A stretch of 32,930 nucleotides of DNA from an uncultured Gammaproteobacteria bacterium (GCA_913031035.1 CAJWGN010000020.1:1-32930); one strand, 5' to 3'. Counted from the stretch's first letter, positions 9,194-17,241 are shown. The notes: generated by a model from the sequence alone, not told the origin. Numbers and translations are program-made.

Positions 9194-11020
9194 TTAGCCT
9201 CTAGAGACACTGCCACGGTTGTGACGCTTGCGCTCATTCTCTGTCAAAAACCGCTTACGCAGGCGAATGTTATCTGGCGTCACTTCCACTAGTTCATCAT
9301 CTGCAATAAATTCCATTGCTTGCTCTAACGTATGCTTTACCGAAGGCGAAAGAACGATGTTTTCATCAGTGCCGGACGCTCTAACGTTGGTCAACTGTTT
9401 ACCCTTGATAGGGTTTACCGCAAGGTCATTCTCGCGACTGTGCAGGCCAATAATCATACCCTCGTAAACCTCAACGTTCGGCTCCACGAATAAACGGCCA
9501 CGATCTTGCAGATTGAATAGAGAGAAACCAAGCACTTTACCAGTAACCATCGACACCAGAACTCCGCGGCTTCTACCGGCTAGATCTATGTCTTTATAAT
9601 CACCGTAATGATCAAACACGTGTGTCATCAAACCAGAACCGGATGTCATGCTCAGAAACATCGAGCGAAAGCCAATCAAACCCCTTGTTGGAATAAGAAA
9701 TTGCAATCTAACGCGGCCTTTGCCGTCAGGAAGCATGTCTTGCATCTCAGCACGACGCAGACCTAACTCTTCCATTACCGAACCTTGGTGTTGATCGTTA
9801 CAGTCCACAACCAATGATTCGAAAGGCTCTTTCAAGACACCGTCTTCTTCGTGGATGATAACTTCCGGTCGAGATACGGCAAGCTCGAAACCTTCTCGGC
9901 GCATGCTTTCAATCAAAACGGAAAGGTGTAATTCACCCCGACCTGACACTTTGTACTTGTCAGGTGTTTCACCGGGCTCGACACGCAACGCTACGTTATA
10001 AAGAAGCTCTCGGTCTAAGCGTTCTTTTATCTGGCGCGTCGTAACATATTTACCTTCACGTCCAGCAAAAGGGGAATCGTTTACCTGAAAAGTCATGCTG
10101 ATCGTGGGCTCGTCAACCGACAGCGGCGTCATCGCCTCAGGCCTTTCTGGGTCGCAAACGGTGTCAGAAATATTAAGTTTATCGATACCGGTAATACAGA
10201 CGATTTCACCAGCGCTGGCCTCATCCACATCAATTCTTTCAAGCCCAAGATGGCTTTTTACCTGCAGGATTTTTGCCTTGCGCTGCTTCCCTTCGCGGTC
10301 GATGACGATAACCGGCTGGTTATTGCGTATCTTGCCACGGGTTACCCGTCCAATACCTATAACCCCAACATAGCTGTTGTAATCTAGCGCACTGATCTGC
10401 ATTTGCAGAGGAGAATCGACGACGACATTCGGCGGAGGAACTTTGTCCACGACAACTTCCAGCAGAGGAATCATATCCTCAGCCATCTGATCAATTTCCT
10501 GGCCAGCGAATCCCATCAAGGCAGAGGCATAAATAATCGGAAAATCCAGCTGCTCGTCGGTGGCACCTAGCTTATCAAATAGGTCAAAAACTTCATTAAC
10601 GACCCAGTCTGGTCGGGCGCCATCTCGGTCAACTTTGTTAATTACCACGATAGGGTTTAAGCCTTGGGCAAATGCTTTTTGAGTTACGAACCGAGTTTGA
10701 GGCATAGGGCCATCAACCGCATCGACTAACAAAAGCACACTATCAACCATGGAAAGAACGCGCTCCACTTCGCCACCGAAATCAGCGTGTCCAGGGGTAT
10801 CAACGATGTTAATGTGGTAGCCGTTCCAATTGATTGCCGTGTTCTTGGCTAGAATCGTGATTCCACGTTCCCGTTCCTGATCGTTGGAATCCATCACTCG
10901 CTCTACCTGAGCGCCTCGTGATTCCAGTGTTCCTGATTGATGCAGCAACTTGTCCACCAAGGTTGTTTTACCATGGTCAACGTGGGCAATAATGGCGATG
11001 TTGCGGATTTTTTCTATCAC
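9194..11020 (-). CDS. typA: TypA/BipA ribosome-associated GTPase
   Basis: Translational GTPase related to EF-G and LepA that helps ribosome assembly and stress adaptation. The 608 residues match the family. GTP-binding motifs: G1 AHVDHGKT (12-19), G2 ERGIT (51-55), G3 DTPGH (74-78), G4 NKVD (128-131). The C-terminal domain includes SRGLIGFRS and KLTN-like ([13 protein letters not shown]) segments specific to TypA. The start codon is GTG at 11020, giving [10 protein letters not shown] as in E. coli; the only ribosome-site candidate is a TGGA about 8 nt upstream. It heads the minus-strand typA-pip-dtd group. Confidence 0.97.
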   Translation of the reverse strand: MIEKIRNIAIIAHVDHGKTTLVDKLLHQSGTLESRGAQVERVMDSNDQERERGITILAKNTAINWNGYHINIVDTPGHADFGGEVERVLSMVDSVLLLVDAVDGPMPQTRFVTQKAFAQGLNPIVVINKVDRDGARPDWVVNEVFDLFDKLGATDEQLDFPIIYASALMGFAGQEIDQMAEDMIPLLEVVVDKVPPPNVVVDSPLQMQISALDYNSYVGVIGIGRVTRGKIRNNQPVIVIDREGKQRKAKILQVKSHLGLERIDVDEASAGEIVCITGIDKLNISDTVCDPERPEAMTPLSVDEPTISMTFQVNDSPFAGREGKYVTTRQIKERLDRELLYNVALRVEPGETPDKYKVSGRGELHLSVLIESMRREGFELAVSRPEVIIHEEDGVLKEPFESLVVDCNDQHQGSVMEELGLRRAEMQDMLPDGKGRVRLQFLIPTRGLIGFRSMFLSMTSGSGLMTHVFDHYGDYKDIDLAGRSRGVLVSMVTGKVLGFSLFNLQDRGRLFVEPNVEVYEGMIIGLHSRENDLAVNPIKGKQLTNVRASGTDENIVLSPSVKHTLEQAMEFIADDELVEVTPDNIRLRKRFLTENERKRHNRGSVSRG

Positions 11021-11100
11021 GATTTTTCCAGTAAATGAGTAGGCTTTTAGATCTTTAAACAGCAGACCTGCTAGCGAAGGTAATTAGACTGCGACGCCTT

Positions 11101-11140
11101 GGCTTAAAACTCAAGGTTTAAAACTCAGGATTTAAAATTT
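11101..11140. repeat. Three degenerate 13-14 bp tandem repeats
   Basis: Three consecutive units start at 11101, 11115 and 11128: GGCTTAAAACTCAA, GGTTTAAAACTCA and GGATTTAAAATTT. They share a GG-N-TTAAAA core. They lie in the predicted 5' leader of typA. Confidence 0.6.
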
Positions 11141-11211
11141 GGCGAATAAAGCCTTATATAGAGGAGCTAATGGAGCCTTAAAGCTCTTTTTCTCCGGCAC
11201 AAAAGGCGGCG

Positions 11212-11241
11212 AGTATACACGACTCAGTAAGGTTTTATGAA
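11212..11241 (-). promoter_or_regulatory. Candidate sigma-70 promoter for typA
   Basis: On the minus strand, TATACT (11212-11217) can serve as a -10 box with TTCATA (11236-11241) as -35 at 18-bp spacing. This implies a leader of about 185 nt for typA. The -10 and the following GC..CCTTTT segment closely match the sequence upstream of the rhodanese gene (19061-19080). Confidence 0.4.
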
Positions 11242-11710
11242 ATGAATCTTATACGTGTATGGTTAAGCGTCGCAACCTACCCCCCAAAACTAGGTATTTG
11301 ACCTCCAAACCCGCCACAGATACCTTAAAAACAGAGTTTCCTGTGTCAATCCCTTACGAATTCGTTTCATCTCCGTTTGCAAAGATCCATAGCGCGGGCG
11401 GGTGCGGGTTCTAAGCAAATTTAGCAGTGAGTCTTTTCTAATTTTAGAAATCCTACCCCCGCTCAAGGGACAAAGGTTTTTGGCCCTCAAATAGTAATAG
11501 CATCAGCTTTTTCTGCACCGATGGCTTTACCGCCCGCGGGGTGGTCTCTCTAGATTACATCGTTTTTCTTATTTGCTTTTCTCTATTGCTTTCTTTGCCA
11601 CTGCGCCGGCCGCAGTCTCGCTCGCCTAGCTTAGTGTCCTGTTGCACCTGTACCATTAAGAGTCTACGCAGATTAAGGCCGCACTATAAACCTGCAAGCT
11701 TGGGGGTAAA

Positions 11711-11757
11711 TGCACCATAATAGACCGCTAATGGCGCGAATGCGCTTTTGTAGTGCC
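11711..11757 (+). promoter_or_regulatory. Two NtrC-like enhancer sites upstream of glnA
   Basis: The distal site TGCACCATAATAGACCG (11711-11727) and proximal site TGCGCTTTTGTAGTGCC (11741-11757) resemble the NtrC dyad TGCAC-N7-GTGCA. Their centres are 30 bp apart, close to the 32 bp at E. coli glnA. They lie at about -125 and -95 from the predicted sigma-54 start. The half-sites are imperfect, but the same layout recurs upstream of ntrB. Confidence 0.6.
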
Positions 11758-11817
11758 CTTGTTGTTGAAGTTTATGACAAGGTCCAGTAAATTCGGCCAT
11801 TGCAGGAAATCAGCCAA

Positions 11818-11833
11818 TGGCATACATCTTGCT
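11818..11833 (+). promoter_or_regulatory. Sigma-54 promoter of glnA
   Basis: TGGCATACATCTTGCT matches the RpoN consensus TGGCACG-N4-TTGCW, with the correct spacing between GG (11819-11820) and GC (11831-11832). Predicted transcription start is about 11844, leaving a leader of about 186 nt before glnA. Confidence 0.75.
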
Positions 11834-12029
11834 GTTTACCCGTAACGATGGCTAATGCCATATAACAAAAGAGTTGGCATCGCTCCGATTCTCAGATGCG
11901 ATAGATGTTGGCGCAGTTTGCCGTGACGATTTAACGAATCAAAAAACCCAGGAACACGCTTAAGGTTAGATTTTCCGCCGAAGTCAGTGTTTAACAAGAA
12001 GTCGTAATTCATTAGGAGAAAGACACGAA

Positions 12030-13043
12030 ATGAAATCTAAACTGGAATACATCTGGCTGGATGGTTATGCACCCACACAAAGCCTTAGAAGCAAGACACA
12101 AGTCAGAGATAACTTTGGCGGTACTTTGGAAGAATGCCCAATGTGGTGTTTCGATGGCAGCTCAACGCAACAAGCCGCCGGAGATGATTCGGATTGCTTA
12201 CTCAAGCCAGTCGCTATCTATCCAGACCCAGACCGTGACAGCTCTTATCTAGTCATGACTGAAGTTTTAAACGCTGACGGCTCGCCTCACATCAGCAATG
12301 GCCGCGCTACCATCGATGATGACGATGAAGATTTTTGGTTCGGTTTTGAGCAAGAATATTTTCTTTGGGACACCAAAACTAATCTTCCTCCTGGTTTTCC
12401 AGCAGGCGGTTATCCTGCACCCCAGGGCCCTTATTACTGTTCAGTAGGTGCTGCTAATTCGTTCGGTCGCGACTGTGTAGAAGAGCATTTTGATATCTGC
12501 CTGGAAGCCGGCATCAACGTTGAAGGCATAAATGCTGAAGTCGCTGCAGGCCAATGGGAATTTCAGGTTTTTGCTAAAGGCGCTAAAGACGCTGGCGACC
12601 AAACCTGGATAGCACGCTACATTCTAGAAAGAACCGGCGAGCGCTACGGTTATTCAATCAATTGGGAGCCTAAGCCACTTGGCAAGGATCTGGATTGGAA
12701 TGGCTCTGGCATGCACGCCAACTTCTCTAACGGACCAATGCGCGATGATGGTGACGAGTCAGTTTTCACAAAGATTTGCGAAAGCTTTGGCAAGAATATA
12801 GAACGTCACATCAGCGTTTATGGCGCCAACAACGAACAACGCCTAACCGGCTTGCACGAAACTCAAGCCATTGACGAGTTCAGCTACGGAGTCTCTGACC
12901 GTGGCGCATCAATTCGCATCCCTATTACTACAGTGGAAGACGGCTGGAAAGGTCGTTTGGAAGACCGAAGAACAGCTTCCAACGCTGATCCGTACAAAGT
13001 TGCGGCTGCGATCATCAAGACTACGAAAGAAGCTCTTGCGTAG
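12030..13043 (+). CDS. Glutamine synthetase, type II (GSII, eukaryote-like)
   Basis: ATP-dependent synthesis of glutamine from glutamate and ammonia. At 337 residues it is far shorter than the usual bacterial GSI (about 470), and its motifs are those of GSII: EYIWLDGY near the N-terminus, MWCFDGSSTQQA, FGFEQEYFLWD (metal/substrate acids E107 and E109), GPYYCSVGA, VEGINAEVAAGQWEFQ, WNGSGMHANFS, and RLTGLHETQAIDEFSYGVSDRGASIRIP near the C-terminus. The GSI adenylylation loop (NLYDLP type, target of GlnE) is absent. AGGAG at 12014-12018 precedes the ATG by 11 nt. It occupies the glnA position upstream of ntrBC behind a sigma-54 promoter and NtrC-like sites, so it is probably a nitrogen-stress-induced ammonia-assimilation enzyme. 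Confidence 0.95.
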   Translation: MKSKLEYIWLDGYAPTQSLRSKTQVRDNFGGTLEECPMWCFDGSSTQQAAGDDSDCLLKPVAIYPDPDRDSSYLVMTEVLNADGSPHISNGRATIDDDDEDFWFGFEQEYFLWDTKTNLPPGFPAGGYPAPQGPYYCSVGAANSFGRDCVEEHFDICLEAGINVEGINAEVAAGQWEFQVFAKGAKDAGDQTWIARYILERTGERYGYSINWEPKPLGKDLDWNGSGMHANFSNGPMRDDGDESVFTKICESFGKNIERHISVYGANNEQRLTGLHETQAIDEFSYGVSDRGASIRIPITTVEDGWKGRLEDRRTASNADPYKVAAAIIKTTKEALA

Positions 13044-13149
13044 TGCAAAAGAGCAGATTGAGTTTGGGGTGTTGGCTAGTTGATGTCAGCGTTTTTGTTT
13101 GCACACCCATAGGCTAAACCTAAGAACTCAGACTGCAATCAGATTAGAA

Positions 13150-13176
13150 AGGCCCGGTGATCCGGGCTTTTTTTTT
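13150..13176 (+). terminator. Rho-independent terminator after the glutamine synthetase gene
   Basis: GCCCGG (13152-13157) pairs with CCGGGC (13162-13167) around TGAT, followed by nine T (13168-13176). Strong, well formed, 106 nt after the stop. Confidence 0.9.
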
Positions 13177-13348
13177 GCCTAGGGTCATGAATTTGTACAG
13201 ATCTTGCTACCTATCGGTTACCCTTTTTTTGCAATCAAGCCTGCAGATTACCCGGGCACTCTCTCATACCGACTAACCTTTCCTAACTTTTCTCAACTTC
13301 CTGCACGTGCACTTCCATGGACTTAAGTTCTTTGCCGCACCTCAATAA

Positions 13349-13395
13349 TGCACTATTATAGGGCGTAAGTTTGGAATCCGAATCATAGCGGTGCC
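13349..13395 (+). promoter_or_regulatory. Two NtrC-like sites upstream of ntrB
   Basis: The distal site TGCACTATTATAGGGCG (13349-13365) matches the distal glnA site at 13 of 17 positions. The proximal region 13379-13395 carries one good half-site (GCGGTGCC). Centres are at about -125 and -95 from the predicted ntrB start, the same distances as at glnA. Confidence 0.5.
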
Positions 13396-13455
13396 CGCAA
13401 GGCATTTTATCTCCATAAACCTGCCGCAAACCTACTGATTCGGCATGCACAGTTT

Positions 13456-13471
13456 TGGTTTGCTTTTTGCA
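13456..13471 (+). promoter_or_regulatory. Sigma-54 promoter candidate of ntrBC
   Basis: TGGTTTGCTTTTTGCA has the invariant GG (13457-13458) and GC (13469-13470) at RpoN spacing and a perfect TTTTTGCA -12 half; the -24 half is weaker (TGGTTTG). Predicted start is about 13482, 44 nt before ntrB. Confidence 0.6.
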
Positions 13472-13525
13472 TAGTAGCCTAGACTGCAAACGTAACGTAA
13501 CAACACAGCGAGCCCGAATAAGCGC

Positions 13526-14626
13526 GTGAACCTAGACAATGTACATAAACGCCTACTCGACACGTTGAAAACCGCGGTGATTCTTCTCGACGAAAATTTG
13601 TGTCTGCTCTATATCAACATGGCCGCCGAGACCCTGCTCGACATCAGTAACCGCCAGGCTAAGAACTGCTTTATTGGCGATTTATTTTTGAACGCCGCAG
13701 CAGATATCAATGAAATACAGGCCGCGCTTGCAAACGAGAGGAGTATCACTAGACGCAAGGCCGAGCTGCGCACATTCCACAACAAAGCAATTGTTGTGGA
13801 CTACACAATCAGTCCGTTTGATGAAAATGGGGAAATTCAAGCTTTAATAGAGCTCAACTCTTTAGAGCACACCCATCGAATAAGCCGAGAGGAAACTTTG
13901 CACTCGGCTCACGCAACGACTCAGGAATTAGTGCGGGGCTTGGCCCACGAAATTAAAAATCCCCTGGGCGGAATCCGAGGTGCGGCGCAGTTACTAGCGA
14001 GGGAAATTCCAGGTGATGAGCTTAATGAATATACCAACGTTATTATTGAGGAAGCCGACAGACTTCGAAACCTTGTCGATCGACTCGTTGGCTCGAAAAA
14101 ACCCTTAGACAAAAAAGAGATCAACATTCATGAAGTACTGGAGCGAGTTCGTAGTTTAGTCACCGCGGAAATCGCAGACCAAAATATTTCAGGCATCGAA
14201 TTAGTCCAAGACTACGATCCAAGCATCCCAACGATCGCCGCTGATGCTGAACAATTGATTCAAGCTGTGCTAAATCTTGTAAGAAACGCGATGCAATCCT
14301 TAACCAGTCCTGACATAGAACACAACCTAGGCAAGATTATCCTTCGCTCTAGGATCATACGAAATTCAACCATCGATTCTAAGTTTCACCGCTTGGCGGC
14401 AAGTATCGAGATCATCGACAACGGCCCAGGAGTTCCGGCTAACCTCATTGACACAATTTTCTATCCGATGATTAGCGGTCGCGCTGACGGTACTGGGTTG
14501 GGTTTATCAATTTCCCACGGAATAATAAATCAACATGATGGCATGATTGAATGCCGAAGCGATCAGACAGAAACAAAATTTACAATAGTACTACCCCTTG
14601 AACCAACTGCAGTAAAATCTGCGTAA
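13526..14626 (+). CDS. ntrB: NtrB, nitrogen-sensing histidine kinase
   Basis: Cytoplasmic two-component kinase/phosphatase that sets the phosphorylation of NtrC in response to PII. 366 residues (E. coli GlnL 349). An N-terminal PAS domain (about 5-110) is followed by the dimerisation and phospho-acceptor motif LVRGLAHEIKNPLGGIRGAA with His141. The ATPase domain has the N-box VLNLVRNAMQSL, the G1 box DNGPGVP, and GRADGTGLGLSIS (G2). No membrane segments, as expected for NtrB. GTG start without a strong ribosome site. It precedes ntrC by 36 nt and is probably transcribed with it from the sigma-54 candidate upstream. Confidence 0.96.
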   Translation: MNLDNVHKRLLDTLKTAVILLDENLCLLYINMAAETLLDISNRQAKNCFIGDLFLNAAADINEIQAALANERSITRRKAELRTFHNKAIVVDYTISPFDENGEIQALIELNSLEHTHRISREETLHSAHATTQELVRGLAHEIKNPLGGIRGAAQLLAREIPGDELNEYTNVIIEEADRLRNLVDRLVGSKKPLDKKEINIHEVLERVRSLVTAEIADQNISGIELVQDYDPSIPTIAADAEQLIQAVLNLVRNAMQSLTSPDIEHNLGKIILRSRIIRNSTIDSKFHRLAASIEIIDNGPGVPANLIDTIFYPMISGRADGTGLGLSISHGIINQHDGMIECRSDQTETKFTIVLPLEPTAVKSA

Positions 14627-14662
14627 CCCGTTTTATGGGTTAAAGAAAAGGTGTACCTAAAC

Positions 14663-16102
14663 ATGGCCAATCACAATTCCGTCTGGATACTTGACGACGA
14701 CCGTTCAATTCGTTGGGTGTTAGAGAAATCACTTACTAAAACCGGGCTCAGTACCGAAACTTTTGAGAACGGCGACCAGTTGCTGCACCGGCTCGCTCAT
14801 GAATTACCTGACGCTATTATCAGTGATATTCGAATGCCTGGAATCAACGGACTCGATTTGCTATCCACTATTCAGGAAAAGCATCCGCTACTGCCAGTCA
14901 TTATAATGACTGCTCATTCTGATTTGGACAGCGCTGTTTCGTCCTATAGTCGCGGCGCTTTTGAGTATTTGCCAAAGCCTTTCGACATTGATGAGGCGGT
15001 CGCTGTCACCAAACGCGCATTGCAACATTCGAAAGAGCAAAGCAGCGGCCCGGCAGAAGAAGCTCCTATAAAAGATCAAGAAATCATCGGCGAAGCGCCA
15101 GCTATGCAGGAAGTATTCCGAGCAATTGGCCGGCTCTCCCAGTCTAATATCTCGGTATTAATCAACGGTGAGTCTGGCACCGGCAAGGAACTAGTTGCCC
15201 ATGCCCTTCACCGCCACAGCCCTCGCAGCAAACAGCCTTTTATCCCTTTAAACGTCGCGGCAATCCCGAAAGAGCTTATTGAATCGGAATTGTTCGGTCA
15301 CGAAAAAGGCGCCTTCACTGGCGCCACCTCCCAGCGTACTGGCCGCTTTGAGCAAGCTGATGGGGGCACTTTGTTTTTAGATGAAATCGGCGATATGCCA
15401 GCAGAAACTCAAACCAGACTATTGCGAGTGTTGTCCGATGGCGAATTTTACCGTGTTGGCGGCCATATCTCGATCAAAGTAGACGTGCGCATTATTGCAG
15501 CAACACATCAAAACTTAGAACAACTAGTAGAAAAGCATTTGTTCCGAGAAGACCTTTTTCACCGTCTCAATGTGATCCGCATTCACATACCAAAACTCGC
15601 CGATCGCCGCGAAGACATCCCAACTCTTGCATCATATTTTTTGAAGTCGGCCGCGAAAGAGTTAGATATGGAACCCAAGGTTCTCAGACCAGAAACTGAA
15701 ATCTATCTAACCGGTCTTAGCTGGCCTGGCAATGTTAGGCAATTGGAAAACTTTTGCCGCTGGGTCACGGTTATGGCCTCCAGTCGCGAAGTCTATATGA
15801 CAGATCTACCTCCAGAGTTTTCGGCGCAAGAAGCCCAGAGCAGCAACACTGGCAGCTGGACGTTTGCTCTTCAGGCTTGGGCTGACCAGCAATTAAGTCT
15901 GGGTAATACCGGCATTCTTGACCAAGCTACACCGCTGTTCGAACGCACTCTGATTGATATAGCCCTGAAGCACACCTCAGGCCGGCGTAGAGACGCTGCC
16001 AATCTTTTAGGCTGGGGACGAAACACATTGACTCGCAAGATCAAGGAACTAGGCTCATCTCACCCTAAAAGCACTGATTCAAGCCCTGACTTAGACGACT
16101 AA
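14663..16102 (+). CDS. ntrC: NtrC, sigma-54-dependent nitrogen response regulator
   Basis: Response regulator that, when phosphorylated by NtrB, activates sigma-54 promoters. ATG 14663 (479 aa) is chosen; an in-frame GTG at 14651 adds four residues, but AAAGGTG at 14647-14653 is well spaced as the ribosome site for the ATG. Receiver domain: phospho-acceptor Asp55 in IISDIRMPG. AAA+ domain: Walker A GESGTGKE (169-176), sigma-54 contact loop GAFTGA (216-221), and GGTLFLDEIGDMP (Walker B). The C-terminal Fis-type helix-turn-helix ends in LLGWGRNTLTRKIKELG, nearly identical to enteric NtrC, so its DNA target should resemble the known NtrC site. A terminator follows. Confidence 0.97.
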   Translation: MANHNSVWILDDDRSIRWVLEKSLTKTGLSTETFENGDQLLHRLAHELPDAIISDIRMPGINGLDLLSTIQEKHPLLPVIIMTAHSDLDSAVSSYSRGAFEYLPKPFDIDEAVAVTKRALQHSKEQSSGPAEEAPIKDQEIIGEAPAMQEVFRAIGRLSQSNISVLINGESGTGKELVAHALHRHSPRSKQPFIPLNVAAIPKELIESELFGHEKGAFTGATSQRTGRFEQADGGTLFLDEIGDMPAETQTRLLRVLSDGEFYRVGGHISIKVDVRIIAATHQNLEQLVEKHLFREDLFHRLNVIRIHIPKLADRREDIPTLASYFLKSAAKELDMEPKVLRPETEIYLTGLSWPGNVRQLENFCRWVTVMASSREVYMTDLPPEFSAQEAQSSNTGSWTFALQAWADQQLSLGNTGILDQATPLFERTLIDIALKHTSGRRRDAANLLGWGRNTLTRKIKELGSSHPKSTDSSPDLDD

Positions 16103-16181
16103 GGCTTGAATTGGTAAATTGGGTCGCTGGAAGGACTTTAGGAAAGACTGCAGAAAAAACAGTCTAATCAATGAACTTTAG

Positions 16182-16213
16182 GGTTGGCTGGGGCTTTCGG
16201 CCAACCTTTTTTT
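16182..16213 (+). terminator. Rho-independent terminator of ntrBC
   Basis: GGTTGGC (16182-16188) pairs with GCCAACC (16200-16206) around an 11-nt loop, followed by seven T (16207-16213). Confidence 0.85.
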
Positions 16214-16579
16214 GGTGATGCAGCTTCTAACTTTTAATCTCAAACTGGCAACGCGCAAAGTTGAATCTCTAACCGTTAAAGCCGAGTCGCTGTTTTTTGA
16301 CTATCTATTCCTAAAAGCTAGCTTTGAGGGATGCAGTCCAGTCAGGCATTGCTGCTGCTTGAAATAGACTCGCCTGATCCAACATCCTGTCCTCTGGCCT
16401 GTTCAAGCAGGCCCGTTCTTATTTGGAGCGGTCTTAGGTTTAACAGTAACCGTTCTCTCTTAGCTAAGCTGTGTTGGCTTAGCCTCGGCGCATAGCTATC
16501 TTGGACAAAAAGGCCAAGTCAAACACCTCTTACTAGGTTTGTATGACTATTCACGGATAAGATGCTCAATGTAACCAGG

Positions 16580-16669
16580 CGGCCCTTTAGTGGTAGTGCT
16601 TTAAGTAGTAGTGTTTTAAGTAGCTGTCTTTTAAGTAGCGACATCCTAATCAGCCATATCCTAACTAGG
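16580..16669. repeat. Six degenerate 15-bp tandem repeats
   Basis: Consecutive 15-nt units start at 16580, 16595, 16610, 16625, 16640 and 16655. The clearest are AGTGCTTTAAGTAGT, AGTGTTTTAAGTAGC and TGTCTTTTAAGTAGC; the outer units have drifted (for example GACATCCTAATCAGC). The period is exact across 90 bp. Confidence 0.75.
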
Positions 16670-16718
16670 TTTTCTTTTTGAAAACCTCAGCGAGATAGCT
16701 GTTTTCGCGCGTCTCTTT

Positions 16719-17000
16719 TTAATTGCCAGGCTCAACGTTAGGCGCCTCGACCAAATGCAAATTGTAATCTTTTGGGTTGAGGACAAAGCTGCACTGAGTT
16801 CCCTCCATTTCGTACTCTTTCACCAAATCCTCAAGTATTGCCGCAGCCTCTGTTGGCGATGCTAAAGGCACTCTTTTACAGTTGAGCATAAAAGGGGATC
16901 CACCTCTTTGATCCACATGAGCAAGCACAAGCTGATCGGACTGCACCATAAGTCCAACTCGGCCTGTCGCCTTTGTTTTTTTCTTCAAAAACTGAAGCAT
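16719..17000 (-). pseudogene. Truncated MshI-like (MSHA pilus biogenesis) N-terminal fragment
   Basis: An ORF of 93 residues resembling the first part of MshI, a PilM/actin-like component of the MSHA type IV pilus machinery. The visible pattern is a basic start (MLQFLKKKTK), GRVGLMVQSDQLVLAHV, a middle region ending in EYEMEGTQCSFVLNPKDYNLHLVEAPNV, and then a stop after EPGN. In the family this last motif is followed by an EEL..A.RW..KDLI segment and a long remainder, which is missing here. No other msh gene is nearby. It could be a decayed gene or a small protein still in use. The family assignment rests on motif recall, not on a search. Start ATG at 17000; three 11-bp repeats lie just upstream. 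Confidence 0.55.
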
Positions 17001-17019
17001 TACTCAATTACCTGTTTTC

Positions 17020-17052
17020 GTGCCTTTTAGGTGTCTTTTAAGTGCCTTTTTA
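17020..17052. repeat. Three 11-bp tandem repeats
   Basis: GTGCCTTTTAG, GTGTCTTTTAA and GTGCCTTTTTA follow one another immediately upstream of the minus-strand mshI-like ORF. The CTTTTAAG core resembles that of the 15-bp repeats at 16580-16669. Confidence 0.65.
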
Positions 17053-17241
17053 TAAAAGCCAGAACTAAGAGCCAAAGTTATCGCTACTGGCGCTATTGCT
17101 TGTATTTCGCATAGTCTCTAGGGAGATATTTATGCGGAGCAATCTGTCTTAAAAACTCTGTACCGGCGCACGCGTGTGCGAAGCCTAAGAAACCCATAAA
17201 GATTATCGTTTATGTAGTTAAATTCTAAACCAAATTTGACC

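Larger units (their letters stand above)
11021..12029. other. Long divergent intergenic region, typA to glnA
   Basis: About 1 kb between divergently transcribed typA and glnA. I find no convincing gene; the longest minus-strand frame (11290-11490) has no ribosome site or recognisable protein. It holds a set of short degenerate repeats near typA, a candidate typA promoter, and the NtrC/sigma-54 control region of glnA, all listed separately. Confidence 0.7.
16103..16718. other. Intergenic region with hairpins and tandem repeats
   Basis: About 600 nt without a recognisable gene on either strand. It starts with the ntrC terminator. It also contains two perfect short inverted repeats, GGCCTG-N6-CAGGCC (16396-16413) and GCTAAGC-N7-GCTTAGC (16463-16483), and the 15-bp tandem repeats at 16580-16669. 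It lies downstream of the truncated mshI-like ORF, where the rest of that gene would be expected, but I could not find continuing MshI sequence. Confidence 0.6.

Noticed and set aside
11171-11192. Terminator-like GAGC-N6-GCTC-TTTTT in the typA leader
   Set aside because: Only a 4-bp stem, on the strand opposite to typA and with no gene ending nearby.
11290-11490. 66-residue minus-strand ORF in the typA-glnA gap
   Set aside because: Arg/Leu-rich translation without recognisable motifs, no ribosome site, and it sits in a regulatory region.
11844-12029. Glutamine riboswitch (glnA RNA) in the glnA leader
   Set aside because: A CCAGGAACACGC stretch looked suggestive, but the conserved GGAAGUAGG-type core and the pairing pattern are missing.
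13283-13489. 68-residue minus-strand ORF before ntrB
   Set aside because: It covers the NtrC-like sites and sigma-54 promoter of ntrB on the other strand and shows no protein-family pattern.
16580-17052. CRISPR array
   Set aside because: The repeats are 11-15 bp, directly adjacent, degenerate and without spacers; no cas genes are present.
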